This document shows, piece after piece, positions 1 through 8,446 of a DNA stretch of 64,000 bases. The stretch is from assembly GCA_945870225.1 (NCBI GenBank), contig CAMBRF010000011.1, positions 27,826 through 91,825 of the forward strand. Reading direction: 5' to 3'. This DNA comes from PVC group bacterium. Its GTDB lineage: Bacteria; Verrucomicrobiota; Kiritimatiellia; CAIKKV01; CAITUY01. How positions within the stretch are numbered: the stretch's first letter is position 1; the number at the start of each line of letters is the position of its first letter. Position numbers and translations under genes: made by a program. The notes under the pieces are model-generated. The model did not search any database. It was not told the DNA's origin and saw nothing but the letters and a program-made list of their open reading frames with translations.

Positions 1-1468
1 CGCGGATTTTCGCGACCTCCCAAGCCGACAACGGCTGAACGGGCGCGGCCACCACCAGCACCGCACAATCATTGGAAATACCCGCCGCCGAATCCATCGT
101 CAGGGACCGAACCTCGGCCACACTGTCGTGTATTTCACCCGCTATCTCGGAGTATCCCACGCGGTCGTTAAAGTCATCAATGCCCCGCTCCCCGTGGCCG
201 GAAAGGAAATACACCACCGGTGCCGCCTCATGCGAGAGGGTGTACACCGCAGACGCCAGCCCCCGCTCCAGATTTGCCAGGAAAACCGCCCCCCGCTGAC
301 CGGGCCTTGGAACCGCGCCCCCCTGGGACGCAAACGAGGCCAGCGGCAACACCTTCGAGCGACCGCCACTCTCCACCACCAGAACCCCCGTCCCATTGAG
401 ATTGAACCGGTGAACCAAACCCCGCGTGCGGCCGAGATCCGTATCCGGGTCGACAACCTCGACCTTAACCTGGGAGCTGACCTTCCGATACTGATCAAGA
501 ATCCGGCGGACAGACGGCACAACCCGTTCGCCTGAAGACACCAGCAGGGTCACCTCCACCGGCGTCCGGAGCCCCTCCAGCACCTGCCGACTCCGTTCAG
601 ACAAGGCCCCGGAACCTGAGGCGCTCCAGTTGGCCTGTACTCCGTGCCGCAGGGAGACATAGTTGACCAAAATCAGCAGCAGTGCCGTGAGCAGGCACGT
701 CACCGCCATGTTCACCACCCCCGCCAAACGCCCGTACCGTGTCATCTGGATCATCCGGACATTCAGGAAGAGCAGCACCGCGATCACCGAGAGGTAGAAA
801 ACCACGGCGCGACCATCCACCACCCCTGCAGCAAAACCAGCGACATGCGAACTCATGGCCACAAGATTCCCCATACCGCTCGCGCCGCCCTCGCCGATCC
901 AGTTGCGCAGAGAACCGCGGAAGATGAGAAGACCGCCCACAACAAAGGTCGCCGCGCCAGCCGCCACCTGCCGTCGCAAAACCTGCGATAAAAACATTCC
1001 AGCGGCCGTCACAAACCCGACCACCATGAAAACGACGAGGACCCCGGCCGCCCAGGCGCCCGGGTCAATGCCCCTCCACGCCGGATCAACCACTCGGAGA
1101 AGCCAGGGATAGGATACGGCAGGCAGGCACAACGCCATCATACAGACCACGCCGGCGGTATATTTCGCCAGGACGATATCCACCTCATGCACCGGAACCG
1201 TCATCAGCAGTTCCAGCGTGCCACTATCCTGTTCCTCCCCCAGCAGCCGGACGGAACAGCTGGCGGTCGTCGCCACGACCGCCATCCAGAATAAGACCCC
1301 GCCGAAGGTGATCTCCGACGTCAACAATCCCTTGCCGGGCATGGTCACCGCCAGCACCCAGAACCCCAGCCCGGTCAGGGCCAGAAAAGCCGCCCCCATC
1401 AGGTGGTTCGCAGGGAGCCTCAGCCAGCCCCGGACCTCACGACGACAGAGCACGCGAAAAGCGCTCAT
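1..1468 (-). CDS. ABC-2 permease fused to GldG-type auxiliary domain (partial)
   Basis: The frame is open from a start at 1468 through the left edge, so the protein is truncated here and was missed by the ORF track. I translated it by hand. Residues about 1-270 form an ABC-2 permease with several membrane segments and the family motif EEQDSGTLELLMTVPV. A further membrane helix (about 270-290) follows, then a soluble domain with VEVTLLVSSGERVVPSVRR and VEVVDPDTD, typical of the GldG/ABC_transp_aux (DUF4350-like) domain. In gliding bacteria GldF and GldG are separate proteins; here they are one polypeptide. The start overlaps the stop of the ATPase gene by ATGA, so the two subunits are translationally coupled. 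The substrate is unknown; gliding itself cannot be inferred. Confidence 0.8.
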   Translation of the reverse strand, partial: MSAFRVLCRREVRGWLRLPANHLMGAAFLALTGLGFWVLAVTMPGKGLLTSEITFGGVLFWMAVVATTASCSVRLLGEEQDSGTLELLMTVPVHEVDIVLAKYTAGVVCMMALCLPAVSYPWLLRVVDPAWRGIDPGAWAAGVLVVFMVVGFVTAAGMFLSQVLRRQVAAGAATFVVGGLLIFRGSLRNWIGEGGASGMGNLVAMSSHVAGFAAGVVDGRAVVFYLSVIAVLLFLNVRMIQMTRYGRLAGVVNMAVTCLLTALLLILVNYVSLRHGVQANWSASGSGALSERSRQVLEGLRTPVEVTLLVSSGERVVPSVRRILDQYRKVSSQVKVEVVDPDTDLGRTRGLVHRFNLNGTGVLVVESGGRSKVLPLASFASQGGAVPRPGQRGAVFLANLERGLASAVYTLSHEAAPVVYFLSGHGERGIDDFNDRVGYSEIAGEIHDSVAEVRSLTMDSAAGISNDCAVLVVAAPVQPLSAWEVAKIR

Positions 1469-2190
1469 GACCGCTCCTCTCTTCGGGTCACGGCGATCAC
1501 AACCTCCGCCAGGTTTTGCGCCTGATGTTCGGCCATGAGGGCAGCCGGCGACCCATCCGCCGCCAGACAACCGCGGTTCATCACTAAAACCCTGCCGCAC
1601 AAGGTCTGGGTTTCCAGCATGTCATGCGACGAAAACACCACCGTGTGATCCCCGCGGAGCGTCGCGATCAGGGACCGGACACGTTCCGCATTCACGGGAT
1701 CCAGTCCCAGAGTCGGTTCATCCATCAAAATCACATGTGGGGCGCCCACCAGGCAATCGGCCAGCAGAACCCGGCGTATCTCTCCCTTGGAAAGCTTGCC
1801 CATGAGCGCACGCTCGAGCCCCGCCAAACCGCAGCGGCCCATCAGCTCACGCAAGCGCTTCTGCCGCGAGCGACCCCTCAGGCCTTTCAACTGCGCCCGA
1901 AAGGTCAGGTATTCCATCACGCGCATCTCACTGTAAACCGCATCCTTTTCGGTCATATATCCCAGCGCACGCCTGGCCGCCAGGGACTCGCGTAACGTGT
2001 TGCGCCCATCGATCACCACGCACCCCTCACCCGGCATGCGGTAACCTGCCAGAATCCGGAGCAGGGTGGTCTTTCCCGCCCCGTTGGGGCCGATCAGGCC
2101 GACCATCTCGCCGCGTTCAATTTTTACGGTCACGTCCTGAAGGGCAATGATCCTTCCAAAACGTTGTCCGACATGGCTGATATCAATCAT
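1465..2190 (-). CDS. ABC transporter ATP-binding protein (GldA/CcmA-like)
   Basis: Nucleotide-binding subunit partnering the downstream permease/GldG fusion. Visible motifs are Walker A GPNGAGKTTLLR, signature LSKGEIRRVLL, Walker B VILMDEPTLGLDP and the H-loop SSHD. The length of about 241 residues fits ABC-2 family ATPases. I prefer the ATG at 2190 (MIDISHVGQRFG); the ORF-track start at 2220 is a TTG adding ten residues not expected in the family. Neither has a strong Shine-Dalgarno. The gene overlaps the permease start by four bases. Function as the motor of an exporter is secure; the cargo is not known. Confidence 0.85.
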   Translation of the reverse strand: MIDISHVGQRFGRIIALQDVTVKIERGEMVGLIGPNGAGKTTLLRILAGYRMPGEGCVVIDGRNTLRESLAARRALGYMTEKDAVYSEMRVMEYLTFRAQLKGLRGRSRQKRLRELMGRCGLAGLERALMGKLSKGEIRRVLLADCLVGAPHVILMDEPTLGLDPVNAERVRSLIATLRGDHTVVFSSHDMLETQTLCGRVLVMNRGCLAADGSPAALMAEHQAQNLAEVVIAVTRREERS

Positions 2191-2366
2191 GTTTGGTACT
2201 TGGCCCCGTGTCTGCTTCAAGGTAAACCGCCATTATGGGGGTGGCAGGCGCGACGTCAAGCTGCGGTTGCCGTCGGCCCGTCTTTTTTTTGGAGTGCGCT
2301 TCTTGCTTGCCTGCCTGCCGCCTCCGTTGTAGAAGTAACCCGCCAATCAATCATGAGGTGAAACCG

Positions 2367-4214
2367 ATGTCTGCTCGCCATGCAACGAGTTCTGCCACCC
2401 CCGACGGGAATGAGCCCGGGGGATCAACCAAACCCCTTCTATTCGAGATCGCCTGGGAGGTCTGCCAGCAGCTCGGAGGAATCTACACCGTCATCCGGTC
2501 GAAAGTGCCCAGCATCGTCGAACAGTGGGGCAGCCGGTACTGTCTGATCGGGCCGTACAACCCCCAGACGTCACAAACGGAATTCGAGGAATCGCAACCC
2601 CCGGGAATTTTTCGCGATGTCCTGAACGCTCTCAAGGAACAGGGTATTGAAGCCCATTACGGCCATTGGCTGATCACCGGGCGCCCCCGCGTCATCCTGC
2701 TCAATCCCCGCTCGGTCGCCAACCAGCTGGGCTGGATCAAGTACCTGCTCTGGGAGCACCATGGCATTGGAATCCACAGCCAGGATGATCTGGTCGATCA
2801 GGTCGTATCCTTTGGCTACACCGTTGAACAGTGTCTCCGCGCGCTGGCCAAGGCCCAGCCTACACGCCGCCCGATCATTGCCCATTTCCACGAATGGATG
2901 GGCGGATCGGCCATCCCCGAAATCCGCCGCGCGAACATCCCGGTCTCCATCGTCTTCACGACTCATGCCACCCTGCTGGGGCGCTACCTGGCCATGAATG
3001 ATCCCTGGTTCTATGACCATGTTCCCTTTGTGGACTGGGAAGCCGACGCGCGCCGGTTCAACATCGAGAGTCAGGTGCGCATCGAACGAGCTGCCGCACA
3101 CGGCTCGCATGTGTTCTCCACGGTCAGCGACATCACCGGCTACGAATGCGAACACCTGGTCGGCCGCAAACCGGATATCCTGCTGCCCAACGGCCTGAAC
3201 ATCGAGCGCTTTGTGGCCCTGCACGAGTTCCAGAACCTGCATCGCGTGAATAAGGAGAAGATCAACCAGTTCGTCATGGCGCACTTCTTCCCCAGCTACG
3301 CCTTTGACCTGGATCGCACCCTCTACTTCTTCACCTCCGGCCGGTTCGAATACCGTAACAAGGGATTCGACCTGACCATTGAGGCGCTGGCCCGCCTGAA
3401 CTGGCGCATGAAACAGGCCGGCACCAACCGGACCGTCGTCTTTTTTGTCATCACCCGCCAGCCCATCCGCTCCATCAACGCCGAGGCGCTACGCCGCCGC
3501 GCGATGATGCAGGAAATGCAGCACGACTGCCGGACCATTGCCGAGCAGATCGGGGACCGGCTGTTCACGTCCACGTCCATGGGCAAGTTCCCGCCGCTCG
3601 AGGAACTGGTGGATGATTACTGGCGCCTGCGCCTGCGCCGCCTGATGCATGCGTGGAAAACCAACAAGATGCCCACCGTGGTCACCCATGACCTCGTGGA
3701 CGACACCCACGACGAAATTCTCAACCAGATCCGCTCCTGCTCGCTCTTCAACCTGCCGAGCGACCCGGTGAAAGTGGTTTATCATCCGGATTTCGTCACC
3801 ACGAACGATCCGCTCTTCGGCATGGATTACGACCAGTTTGTGCGCGGCTGCCACCTGGGGATTTTCCCGAGTTCGTATGAGCCGTGGGGGTATGCGCCGC
3901 TCGAATGCGCGGCTCTGGGCCTCCCGTCCGTCACCAGCAATCTGTCCGGCTTCGGCACCTATCTGGACCAGAACATGCCGGATCATGAAAAGAACGGCCT
4001 GCATGTGCTGAACCGCCGCTACGCCTCGTTCGACCTCGCCGCCGCCCAACTGACCGATCGCCTGTTCGACTTCCTGCAGCTTGACCGCCGCGAGCGCATC
4101 AACCAGCGCAACTGCGTGCAAAGCGTCTCGGAACATTTTGACTGGCACAACCTCGGCCGCTATTACGCACAGGCCTACGAAATGGTGATCCAGCGCTCGA
4201 ATGCACCGGACTGA
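2367..4214 (+). CDS. Glycogen synthase, eukaryotic-type (GT3 family)
   Basis: A 615-residue retaining glycosyltransferase that elongates alpha-1,4-glucan from a nucleotide-glucose donor. The N-terminus FEIAWEVCQQLGGIYTVIRSK is the hallmark of fungal/animal glycogen synthases (GT3), not bacterial GlgA (GT5). The donor-site region FPSSYEPWGYAPLECAALG with the catalytic Glu is intact. I chose the ATG at 2367 (MSARHATSS) because the upstream 44 codons of the ORF-track call (MGVAGATSS onward) are intergenic in character; a GAGGTG element lies just before. GT3 enzymes occur in Bacteroidota and PVC bacteria. No glg partner gene is adjacent. Confidence 0.9.
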   Translation: MSARHATSSATPDGNEPGGSTKPLLFEIAWEVCQQLGGIYTVIRSKVPSIVEQWGSRYCLIGPYNPQTSQTEFEESQPPGIFRDVLNALKEQGIEAHYGHWLITGRPRVILLNPRSVANQLGWIKYLLWEHHGIGIHSQDDLVDQVVSFGYTVEQCLRALAKAQPTRRPIIAHFHEWMGGSAIPEIRRANIPVSIVFTTHATLLGRYLAMNDPWFYDHVPFVDWEADARRFNIESQVRIERAAAHGSHVFSTVSDITGYECEHLVGRKPDILLPNGLNIERFVALHEFQNLHRVNKEKINQFVMAHFFPSYAFDLDRTLYFFTSGRFEYRNKGFDLTIEALARLNWRMKQAGTNRTVVFFVITRQPIRSINAEALRRRAMMQEMQHDCRTIAEQIGDRLFTSTSMGKFPPLEELVDDYWRLRLRRLMHAWKTNKMPTVVTHDLVDDTHDEILNQIRSCSLFNLPSDPVKVVYHPDFVTTNDPLFGMDYDQFVRGCHLGIFPSSYEPWGYAPLECAALGLPSVTSNLSGFGTYLDQNMPDHEKNGLHVLNRRYASFDLAAAQLTDRLFDFLQLDRRERINQRNCVQSVSEHFDWHNLGRYYAQAYEMVIQRSNAPD

Positions 4215-4221
4215 TCCCCAC

Positions 4222-4260
4222 AAAAAACGGAGAGGCGCCCTTGGCGCGGCGCCCCTCCGG
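4222..4260 (-). terminator. Intrinsic terminator after glnB
   Basis: Read on the minus strand, a 12-bp GC-rich stem (CGGAGGGGCGCC / GGCGCCTCTCCG, one mismatch) is followed directly by TTTTTTG. It lies between the convergent glycogen synthase and PII genes, and the T-run is on the side that terminates the amtB-glnB transcript. Confidence 0.7.
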
Positions 4261-4295
4261 CTCACTTAGGTTGTTCAGTTCTCTTTATCGACATA

Positions 4296-4637
4296 TCAGC
4301 CTATGGCCACACCTCCTGTTTCCCCGGTTCGGATCCGGATGCAGTCATCCAGGTTAAGGACAAAGATCTTGCCATCGCCGACCTGCCCCGTCCGCGCCCC
4401 TGTGGTGATCGCCTCAATCGTGGGCTTGACGTAGGCGTCGTTGACCGCGATCTCCAGTTTCACCTTTCGCAGCAGGCTGCCGGCCTCCTTATGACTGCGG
4501 TAAACTTCCGCAATTCCCTTCTGCCGTCCACGACCCAGCACATTGGTCACGGTCACCAGATGGATTTCCTTATCCGTCAGCAGTTTCAATACTTCGTCCA
4601 CCCGGTCGGGTTGAATAATCGCCACAATGTATTTCAT
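4296..4637 (-). CDS. glnB: PII nitrogen-regulatory protein (lacks Tyr51)
   Basis: Trimeric PII signal protein of 113 residues that senses ATP/ADP and 2-oxoglutarate and gates AmtB. Alignment to canonical PII needs no gaps. GRGRQKG (R38, K40), Y46-R47, K58, the B-loop TGARTGQVGDGKIF with K90 and the RIRTGETG end are all present. The T-loop, however, reads VYRSHKEAGSLL, so the uridylylation residue Tyr51 is Glu. Arg47, which enters the AmtB pore, is kept. It follows amtB by 29 bp in the same operon (order amtB-glnB). The gene is best regarded as GlnK-like by context; uridylylation control is not expected. Confidence 0.93.
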   Translation of the reverse strand: MKYIVAIIQPDRVDEVLKLLTDKEIHLVTVTNVLGRGRQKGIAEVYRSHKEAGSLLRKVKLEIAVNDAYVKPTIEAITTGARTGQVGDGKIFVLNLDDCIRIRTGETGGVAIG

Positions 4638-4666
4638 GATTTTAGTCTCCTGTCTTATGTCGCGCT

Positions 4667-6016
4667 TTAGTCCAGCATGGTATATCCGGCCTCACGGTGC
4701 TGAGTCAGGTCGAGCCCGATCCGTTCCTCCTGGTCGGAAACCCTCAGGCCGAAAATAAGATCGACGATCTTTAACAGCACGTACGACAGCACCAGCGAAT
4801 AAACCGCCGTAATGGCGACTGCCTTGAGCTGGATCAGGAACAGACCGGGGTTGCCGTACAGCAGCCCATCCGCGCCGGCGGCATTCACCGATTTGGTGGC
4901 CCATAACCCCGTGGCCAAGGCGCCCCAGATCCCGCCGATACCGTGGACGCCGAATGCATCCAGCGAGTCGTCATAGCCGAACTTGACCTTGACGTAACTG
5001 ACGAACAGGTAGCAGATAACCGACACACCCAGACCGATGCCCAGCGCTCCGCCCACGGTCACAAAACCTGCCGCCGGCGTAATGGCCACCAAACCCGCCA
5101 CTATCCCGGTAATCACCCCCAACACCGTGGGACGCCCGTTGAAGATCCCATCCAAAAACGCCCAGGTCAGCCCGGCCATGGCCGCCGCCACATGCGTAAC
5201 CACGAAGGCGTTGCCGGCCAGACCGTTGGCCGCCAGGGCACTGCCCGCGTTGAACCCAAACCAGCCAAACCACAGCAAGGAGGCGCCCAGCACGGCAAAG
5301 GGAAGATTATGCGGCGGAGAAATCGAATCCCCCGACCCCAACCTTTTACCAAGCACCAGCGCACACACCAGGGCCGCAATACCGGCGTTGACGTGCACCA
5401 CGGTTCCTCCCGCAAAATCCAGCGCGCCCATGTTGCGCAGGAATCCGCCCACGCCCCACACCCAGTGCGCCACCGGGTCATAGACCAACGTGGACCAGAG
5501 AAGCATGAAGGCGCAATAGGCGCTGAACTTCATGCGCTCGGCAAACGCGCCCAGAATCAGGGCCGGCGTGATCACGGCAAACATCATTTGAAACATCATG
5601 AAGACCTGATGGGGAATCGTCGCCGCATAATCCGGATTCGGATCCATGCCCACCCCCTTGAGCCCCAGCCAGGAGAGGTTACCGATGATCCCCTTCACAT
5701 CCGGTCCGAAGGAAAGGCTGTACCCGCAGATCACCCATTGCACACTGATCATGCATAGCACGATCATGCATTGCATGAGGATCGAGAGGACGTTTTTCCT
5801 CCGCACCAGACCTCCATAGAAGAAGGCCAACCCGGGAGTCATCAACATGACCAGCGCCGTGCTGATCAACACCCAGGTCGTGTCGCCACTATTTACAGCC
5901 GCTGCCGGCACGGCCGTGGCCGCCTCCTGCGCACCGGCCATCCCCGCTCCTCCTGCCAACAGAGCCAACGGCAGCAATCTTCGGAACCACAATCCTATCC
6001 TTCTCATTTCTTCCAT
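4667..6016 (-). CDS. amtB: Ammonium transporter AmtB
   Basis: A 449-residue inner-membrane ammonium channel with a cleavable-looking N-terminus (RRLLPLALLAGGAGMAGA) and about eleven helices. Family segments include FFYGGLVRRKNVLS, GTVVHVNAGIAAL (first conserved His), WFGWFGFNAGS and DDSLDAFGVHGIGGIWGAL (second His). The C-terminal tail ERIGLDLTQHREAGY matches the PII-contacting tail of Amt proteins. It is the first gene of the amtB-glnB operon, preceded by a sigma-54 promoter, and so is probably induced under nitrogen limitation. Start: two in-frame ATGs lie nine bases apart (6016 and 6007), each with a purine-rich SD; the first is kept. Confidence 0.95.
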   Translation of the reverse strand: MEEMRRIGLWFRRLLPLALLAGGAGMAGAQEAATAVPAAAVNSGDTTWVLISTALVMLMTPGLAFFYGGLVRRKNVLSILMQCMIVLCMISVQWVICGYSLSFGPDVKGIIGNLSWLGLKGVGMDPNPDYAATIPHQVFMMFQMMFAVITPALILGAFAERMKFSAYCAFMLLWSTLVYDPVAHWVWGVGGFLRNMGALDFAGGTVVHVNAGIAALVCALVLGKRLGSGDSISPPHNLPFAVLGASLLWFGWFGFNAGSALAANGLAGNAFVVTHVAAAMAGLTWAFLDGIFNGRPTVLGVITGIVAGLVAITPAAGFVTVGGALGIGLGVSVICYLFVSYVKVKFGYDDSLDAFGVHGIGGIWGALATGLWATKSVNAAGADGLLYGNPGLFLIQLKAVAITAVYSLVLSYVLLKIVDLIFGLRVSDQEERIGLDLTQHREAGYTMLD

Positions 6017-6076
6017 CCTTCCTTGGGTTTAACGATTCTTTTCCCTGAATCAATTTGTTCTCGCGTTTAGGGTTAA

Positions 6077-6094
6077 TCGCAGGGACTGTGCCAA
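6077..6094 (-). promoter_or_regulatory. Sigma-54 promoter of amtB-glnB
   Basis: The minus strand reads TTGGCACAGTCCCTGCGA, with the invariant GG (-24) and GC (-12) exactly ten bases apart and a perfect TTGGCA half. It sits about 60 bases upstream of the amtB start, giving a short leader. This fits NtrC-type nitrogen control. Confidence 0.75.
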
Positions 6095-6318
6095 CCGCTC
6101 ATCCGTTTAGATATTATCATCGCAAGCCTCTGCAATATAACGGGTTAAATATTTATAGCCGCTTGTCCCGCGGAAAATATACGCATCATATGACGACAAT
6201 TTTGTATGATGCTTTGAGTTAAATACAATAATGGCAATCCTATCACGATCCCGTCCATGGACAGGATGCTCGACAAAATTCTCCTGTTCACATAGTTTCA
6301 TTCGTCTTTCATCGTGTT

Positions 6319-7155
6319 ATGAACCCAAAACCCACATCCGGCTACGGCCTCAGGCTCCCTGCGGACTATCACACCCATACCGCCCTATGTAAGCATGCCA
6401 CGGGGGCGCCCGCTGAGTTCCGCCAGGCGGCCGCCACAGCCGGACTTGCGGCAATCTGCTTCACTGACCACTGCCCTGAACCGTCGGGATATGATGCCCG
6501 TCACCGTATGAGCCTGGCCCAGTACCCCGACTATCTGGATCTGGTCCAACCCCTTCAGGACGGGGAAGCACCCGTTGTCCTTCTGGGTCTTGAAGCCGAC
6601 TTTTTCCCAGGCACTGAGCCTTTCCTTCGCGAGTGGCTCCCTCGCCAACCGCTCGATCTTGTGCTGGGTTCCGTGCACTACATCCGCGACTGGGGATTCG
6701 ACAACCCGGACTATCTCAAGATGTGGGAGTCCGTGGATGTCAAAGGCGTCTGGCGGGAGTACTTTTCCCTGGTCTCGGCTGCCGTGGACCTGCGCCTGTT
6801 TGACATCATCGCGCACTTCGACCTGCCGAAAAAGTTCGGGCATCGTTTGCGTGACAACGTCATGACGGAAATGGTTCAGCCTGTGCTTGACCGCATAGCA
6901 GGTGCCGGCATGGCCCTGGAGATCAACACGTCCGGCTGGCGCCGTGACGTGGCTGAGGCCTATCCTTCCCCTCTTATCCTCAGTCTGGCCTGCGAGCGCA
7001 ATATCCCCATCACCTTCGGGTCCGATGCTCATGTCCCGGGCGAGGTCGGCCATGAATTCGCCAAGGCGGTTCGTCTGGCTCGGGAAGTCGGCTATTCCGA
7101 GTCACTGCAGTACCGGAAACGTCAACCCTCGCGCTCGCCTCTTCCCCGCGATTAG
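6319..7155 (+). CDS. hisK: PHP-domain histidinol-phosphatase
   Basis: A 278-residue PHP-family metal-dependent phosphatase, probably hydrolysing L-histidinol phosphate in histidine synthesis (HisJ/HisK type). Metal-binding motifs run in order: DYHTHT near residue 16, CFTDHCP (about 47-53), a Glu in LGLEADF, LGSVHYI, IAHFDLPKKFG and the terminal FGSDAHVP. Length matches the HisK class. It is a single gene, divergent from amtB and convergent with gspF. The other his genes in the window (hisH, hisF) are 54 kb away, consistent with scattered histidine genes. Other PHP phosphoesterase activity cannot be ruled out. Confidence 0.8.
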   Translation: MNPKPTSGYGLRLPADYHTHTALCKHATGAPAEFRQAAATAGLAAICFTDHCPEPSGYDARHRMSLAQYPDYLDLVQPLQDGEAPVVLLGLEADFFPGTEPFLREWLPRQPLDLVLGSVHYIRDWGFDNPDYLKMWESVDVKGVWREYFSLVSAAVDLRLFDIIAHFDLPKKFGHRLRDNVMTEMVQPVLDRIAGAGMALEINTSGWRRDVAEAYPSPLILSLACERNIPITFGSDAHVPGEVGHEFAKAVRLAREVGYSESLQYRKRQPSRSPLPRD

Positions 7156-7163
7156 TAAGGTAG

Positions 7164-7182
7164 ATGGGGCGTCCCGCCCCAT
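7164..7182. terminator. Palindromic hairpin between convergent genes
   Basis: ATGGGGCG-TCC-CGCCCCAT forms an 8-bp stem with a 3-base loop just after the phosphatase stop. There is no clear T-run, so it may be one of the dispersed palindromic units rather than a true intrinsic terminator. Confidence 0.4.
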
Positions 7183-7224
7183 TTCGACCCGAACAAGCCG
7201 GGACGGCTCGTTTACTCCATGGGA

Positions 7225-8442
7225 TCATCCCAGCATTCTGTTCATCGAGATGATGGGCAGTAATACGGAGAGGGTGACCAGCAGCACGAACAAGCCGATC
7301 AACAGGATCAGCGCCGGTTCGAGCCAGCTCAGGGTCCGGGCCGCGAACCGGTTCCATTGATGCTGGAAGGCATCTCCGGCCGTGTTGAGCAGTTTCTCAA
7401 GAGCGCCGCTGGCCTCACCGGCTTGAATCCAGGCAGGAAGCGAAACCGCCAGCGGGGGAACGCGGCGTATGGCATCCGCCAAGCTGGCGCCGTGCCGCAC
7501 CGCCTCCGCTTCATTCTCCATCAGGGCGGCAATCCAGACACTACCCGTCGAGCGCCCTGCCAACGGCAGGGCCTCCACAAGCCCCACGCCGCCTTTGAGA
7601 AGAATCGCCAGCGTCCGTGCACATCTCAAATTGGCCACCAACCGATACCCCCGCCCCACCAGGGGAATGCGGAAGCAAAACCGATCCAGCCCGGCATGGA
7701 AAGCCGGATCCTTCGCCATCCGCTTCCGCAGGTTTACCCACCCGATCATGCCCGCCAGAATCGCCACCGGCAGGGTCCACAGAAGAATCCGGCCAGCCAG
7801 CATCATATACCGGGTCAGGGCCGGGAGCGGTTCCTTGGAGTGTTCCGCGAGCACGGCGGCGGCCGACGGCACCACAAAGCCCAACATGACCACTGCCACC
7901 AGCAGCGCGAACACCATGATGATCGAGGGATAAATCAGGGCGGAAACAATCCGCTCCCGGAGCTGCTTCTGCTCATCAAGAAATTGGGCCAGCCGTTCGA
8001 GCATGCCATCCAGCCCGCCCGAGCGTTCACCCACTTCCAGAATGGCCTTTTCGAAGGCGTGGACTTCCGGCGCCGCCTGGGACAGCGCGGCGGCCAGGGA
8101 GGCGCCTTCCTTGACCTGATCCCGGACACGAGCCAGCCGTTCCGCCGACACCCCCAACTCGGGAGACTCCATCAGAATTTCGAGGGCATTAACCAGCGGC
8201 AGTCCTGCCGTCAACAGCACTCCCAGTTCCTGGTAGAAGGCAACCCGGGCGTCAACGTTGAAGGATTGGGAACGAGTCCACGCCCGGTGACCCGCCGCCT
8301 CACGGCCGGCCGCCTCCACCGATTCAGGGAGAATCCCGCGCGTCATCAGCCGGTCACGGGCTTCCTTCAGGTCCAGGGCCTCTATCAGACCCCGCCGGAC
8401 GGCACCCGCGCTGTCATAACCTTTGTAGGAGAATGTTCTCAC
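7225..8442 (-). CDS. gspF: Type II secretion inner-membrane protein GspF
   Basis: A 405-residue polytopic inner-membrane platform protein of a type II secretion/type IV pilus-like machine. It has two T2SSF domains (about residues 60-185 and 265-390), each followed by hydrophobic helices, including SALIYPSIIMVFALLVAVVML and ALILLIGLFVLLVTLSVLLPI. The ORF-track start at 8694 is too early; the real start is the GTG at 8442 (MRTFSYKGYDSAGAV), five bases after the gspE stop. It is the last gene of gspD-gspE-gspF. Confidence 0.9.
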   Translation of the reverse strand: MRTFSYKGYDSAGAVRRGLIEALDLKEARDRLMTRGILPESVEAAGREAAGHRAWTRSQSFNVDARVAFYQELGVLLTAGLPLVNALEILMESPELGVSAERLARVRDQVKEGASLAAALSQAAPEVHAFEKAILEVGERSGGLDGMLERLAQFLDEQKQLRERIVSALIYPSIIMVFALLVAVVMLGFVVPSAAAVLAEHSKEPLPALTRYMMLAGRILLWTLPVAILAGMIGWVNLRKRMAKDPAFHAGLDRFCFRIPLVGRGYRLVANLRCARTLAILLKGGVGLVEALPLAGRSTGSVWIAALMENEAEAVRHGASLADAIRRVPPLAVSLPAWIQAGEASGALEKLLNTAGDAFQHQWNRFAARTLSWLEPALILLIGLFVLLVTLSVLLPIISMNRMLG

Positions 8443-8446
8443 GGTC

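Noticed and set aside
142-522. 126-aa minus-strand ORF at the left edge
   Set aside because: Wrong frame; the true minus frame is open across the region and encodes the permease/GldG fusion.
6107-6301. 64-aa ORF upstream of amtB
   Set aside because: AT-rich promoter region between divergent genes, no Shine-Dalgarno or family resemblance; more likely regulatory DNA.
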